From Conexibacter sp036009645 (GTDB taxonomy: Bacteria > Actinomycetota > Thermoleophilia > Solirubrobacterales > Solirubrobacteraceae), in the NCBI GenBank assembly GCA_036009645.1, contig DASYLH010000056.1:1-64000 (forward strand): 64,000 nucleotides of DNA. Reading direction: 5' to 3'. Under the pieces are notes generated by a model that made no database searches, was not told the origin of the DNA, and saw nothing but the letters and a program-made list of their open reading frames with translations. A program made the translations under genes and the position numbers. This document shows, one piece after another, positions 62,203 to 64,000 of the stretch (positions are counted from its first letter, which is position 1; each line of letters starts with the position of its first letter).

Positions 62203-62484
62203 ATGCCCAGGTTGGATAGCGGCGACTCGACGCCGGTCGACATGAACCAGATAGACAAGTGCATAGCGATAAACCTCAGCACCAGAAGAATCATGGTCGA
62301 ATTCCAGTATCAGGCCCCGGATCTGAGGTGGCACACGATCACGTACGCATACCTCGAGAGGAGGGGCGAGGACGTGACCGTAAGGCGCTCGGAACTGGTG
62401 ACCCCGGGTGAAACACCGGTCCGCGTCGCCATAAGCGGCATCGAAGGGGGAGAGACCGCGGACATCCAGTTCAGGAATCAATAG
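62203..62484 (+). CDS. 93-residue protein of unknown function, paired with the preceding gene
   Basis: Starts 13 bp after the preceding gene with 'AGAGGAG' before the ATG. No signal peptide. 'DKCIAINLSTRRIMVEFQYQAPDLRWHTITYAYLERRGEDVTVRRSELVTPGETPVRVAISG' suggests a small all-beta fold. Codon use (AGA, AGG, ATA) matches the 438-residue gene and differs from surroundings, so both were probably acquired together. Possible partner or subunit. Confidence 0.65.
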   Translation: MPRLDSGDSTPVDMNQIDKCIAINLSTRRIMVEFQYQAPDLRWHTITYAYLERRGEDVTVRRSELVTPGETPVRVAISGIEGGETADIQFRNQ

Positions 62485-62550
62485 CCGTTCTCACCCGTCC
62501 ACGCTCGGCCCCGCGGCGGTGTTGCCGCGGGGCCGGGTGGCGGGTGGTGG

Positions 62551-63765
62551 CTAGGGCCGCAGCTCGACCACGACGCCCGCGTGGTCGGACGGCCAGAGCC
62601 GGCCGATCGGCGTCGCGGGGGTGCGCTCGTTCGGATCCTTGCCGGTGACCCAGGCGTGCTGGACCGGCATCGCCGAGCCGTTGGCGCGACGGCCGAAGAC
62701 CATGTCGATGCGGTGGTTGAACGCGGCGGCAGCGTCGGCCGGCGAGTCGTTGACGAACTCGCTGAGGCCGGACGTGAAGCCGGCAGCGGCGGGCGCGAAC
62801 TGCAGCCACTCGTCGGTGAAGCCCGAGCCCGTGATCAACAGGTACGGATCCTGGTGGGCGTGCGTCTCGCCCGGCTTGACGGACGTATCGAGCGGATCGG
62901 AGTTGCAGTCGCACACGACGATCGTCGGCATGCCGTTCGGCGCGGCGGGGCCGGCGAGCAGCTCCTGTGCCTGCGCGTAGGCGACGTCGGACAGCTGTGA
63001 CTCGAGGTGCGTGTTGATGAAGCGCAGCTGCTGGCCGCCGGCCTTCACGTCGACGACGTTGTAGCCGCGGATGAAGGACAGCGTCTGACCCGCGATCGTG
63101 AGCGGGATCCGCGCGGCGTAGTTGCCGCCGCTTGCGCTCGTGACGTGGACGCCGTTGTGCACGCGCTCGAGCACGACGTCGCGCATCGTCAGGCGGATGT
63201 TCTGCAGCGAGCCTTGGAAGATCGCCGGCCCGGCGACGTCGGACTCCTGCTGCACGGCGGCGACGTGGTAGTACTGCCCGCGCGCGGCCAGCTCGTTCAG
63301 CAGGATCTGGAGGAAGTCGTAATCGACCGTGGTCGCGGGGCTGCCGTCGAGCGGGCCGTGGCGCCACAGCGCGACCTCCTGCATGCCGATCAGATCGGGC
63401 CGGCGCTGCTGCACCTCGCGTGCGAGCTGCTTGGCCCGCAGGGGGAAGTTCGTCTGGTCGACGATCGCGCGCAACGTCGAGTTCGCCGCCACGAAGACCT
63501 CAGCCTGTCTGTCCGGGGGCGCGCCGAGCGCCGCGAGTGGCCGCGTGATGTCACCGCCGAGGTAGAGGTTGCGCGTCATCACCGTGATCGGCTTGCCCTG
63601 GCGGTGGTGGCCACGATCGCCGTGGTGCTGCTTGGTCACGTGACCGTGCCCGCGGTCCTGCCCGCGCCCATGCGCCCCGGCTGGGACGGCGAGCACCGCG
63701 ACGAGCGCGACGGCGGCAAGGACGACGGCGATCAGACGTACGGCGCTGCGGTGACGGTTCCCCAT
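62551..63765 (-). CDS. Secreted endonuclease/exonuclease/phosphatase-family protein
   Basis: 404 residues from ATG 63765 after 'GAGGAGGG'. Signal peptide ends near residue 31 ('VPAGAHG'), then a His/Gly/Arg-rich spacer. EEP fold motifs: 'ITVMTRNLYLGGDI' (Asn), 'PDLIGMQEVALW' (Glu), 'INTHLES' (His), 'IVVCDCNSDP' (Asp/Asn), 'HRIDMVFGRR' and 'WPSDHAGVVVEL' (final Asp-His). All catalytic groups are present. Substrate may be DNA, phospholipid or inositol phosphate. Confidence 0.9.
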   Translation of the reverse strand: MGNRHRSAVRLIAVVLAAVALVAVLAVPAGAHGRGQDRGHGHVTKQHHGDRGHHRQGKPITVMTRNLYLGGDITRPLAALGAPPDRQAEVFVAANSTLRAIVDQTNFPLRAKQLAREVQQRRPDLIGMQEVALWRHGPLDGSPATTVDYDFLQILLNELAARGQYYHVAAVQQESDVAGPAIFQGSLQNIRLTMRDVVLERVHNGVHVTSASGGNYAARIPLTIAGQTLSFIRGYNVVDVKAGGQQLRFINTHLESQLSDVAYAQAQELLAGPAAPNGMPTIVVCDCNSDPLDTSVKPGETHAHQDPYLLITGSGFTDEWLQFAPAAAGFTSGLSEFVNDSPADAAAAFNHRIDMVFGRRANGSAMPVQHAWVTGKDPNERTPATPIGRLWPSDHAGVVVELRP

Positions 63766-63929
63766 GCGGATCCCTCCTCGGTCGAGCGGCAGGCACGGTG
63801 GTGGTACCCCTGCCGCAGCGCGCGGCAATCCTCCACGAAGGAGTGCGGTCAGGGGCGGGACCTACCGCGAGGCGTACGGTGCCGCACCATCGGTGCGTCG
63901 GCATCCGACGAACCATTGGCGATGCTCTT

Positions 63930-63955
63930 AACTTGAGCAAATCTGCTCTCAAGTT
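63930..63955. promoter_or_regulatory. Inverted repeat AACTTGAG / CTCAAGTT
   Basis: Perfect 8-base arms with a 10-base spacer; inner GAGCA-aatc-TGCTC also pairs. It may be an operator for the secreted phosphatase gene or a terminator of the edge gene. Confidence 0.5.
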
Positions 63956-64000
63956 GCGAGCAGCCGCTCCGCCTCCGCTGCGGCGGCGGGGACAGCGCGC
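63949..64000 (-). CDS. C-terminal tail of an unknown gene (partial)
   Basis: The minus frame entering from the right edge reads R-A-V-P-A-A-A-A-E-A-E-R-L-L-A-T then TGA at 63949-63951, an Ala/Glu-rich helical end typical of regulators. Only 17 codons are visible, so identity is open. Confidence 0.4.
   Translation of the reverse strand, partial: RAVPAAAAEAERLLAT

Overview
The window is high-GC DNA with dense, short-gapped genes and many GTG starts. It most likely comes from an actinobacterium of the class Thermoleophilia (Solirubrobacterales and relatives such as Conexibacter or Patulibacter). The best clue is the collagen-like exported protein at 31744-32433, whose N-terminus (R-L-T-Y-A-N-V-V then L-F-V-A-L-G-G-T-G-Y-A) is, as I know it, a hallmark of that group. 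I see no rRNA, tRNA, CRISPR array, insertion sequence or phage module.

Layout. 1-5688: a secreted alpha/beta hydrolase cut by the left edge and two large polytopic membrane proteins. 5689-10139: cluster A, four tandem copies of an unrecognised ~198-residue secreted four-cysteine protein, with a decayed duplicate of the aconitase 3' end inside it. 10153-13500: aconitase and a small membrane protein. 13539-22224: a probable surface-polysaccharide block (flavin mutase-like enzyme, two GT-C-like glycosyltransferases, a UPF0104/LPG-synthase-like protein, an O-antigen-ligase-like protein, small membrane proteins). 22341-29752: alpha/beta hydrolase, broken PIN toxin, membrane protein, primary-type sigma factor, then an HD-polyphosphate kinase fusion overlapping a Ppx/GppA phosphatase. 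29839-40566: exported proteins, a Fic protein, a TetR/MFS efflux pair, an ABC-2 exporter, a structured locus with a 25-codon membrane peptide, a crotonase and a thioesterase. 40604-45125: cluster B, five more copies of the cluster A family on the other strand, one frameshifted. 45134-48346: a sugar ABC transporter of the xylose/ribose type. 48425-60166: sulfotransferase, two P450s, two small XRE regulators, a flavin oxidase, an aminotransferase and a molybdopterin oxidoreductase overlapping one P450. 60276-62484: an ECF sigma factor followed by two unrecognised genes with unusual arginine codons. 62551-64000: a secreted endonuclease/phosphatase-fold protein and the tail of another gene.

The strongest candidate for something undescribed is the nine-copy secreted family in two clusters about 30 kb apart. 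Every copy has a signal peptide, four invariant cysteines and an L-P-W-H motif. Six of the nine copies are preceded by the same 18-bp inverted repeat, ACCNAC-N6-GTNGGT, in both clusters, so they look like one regulon under a dedicated DNA-binding protein. Most intergenic gaps also carry a terminator-like hairpin. The second candidate is the ECF sigma plus two orphan genes at 60276-62484. The third is the hairpin-rich locus at 38504-38736 encoding a 25-residue membrane peptide.

Functional identities come from motif reading only; no database search was run.
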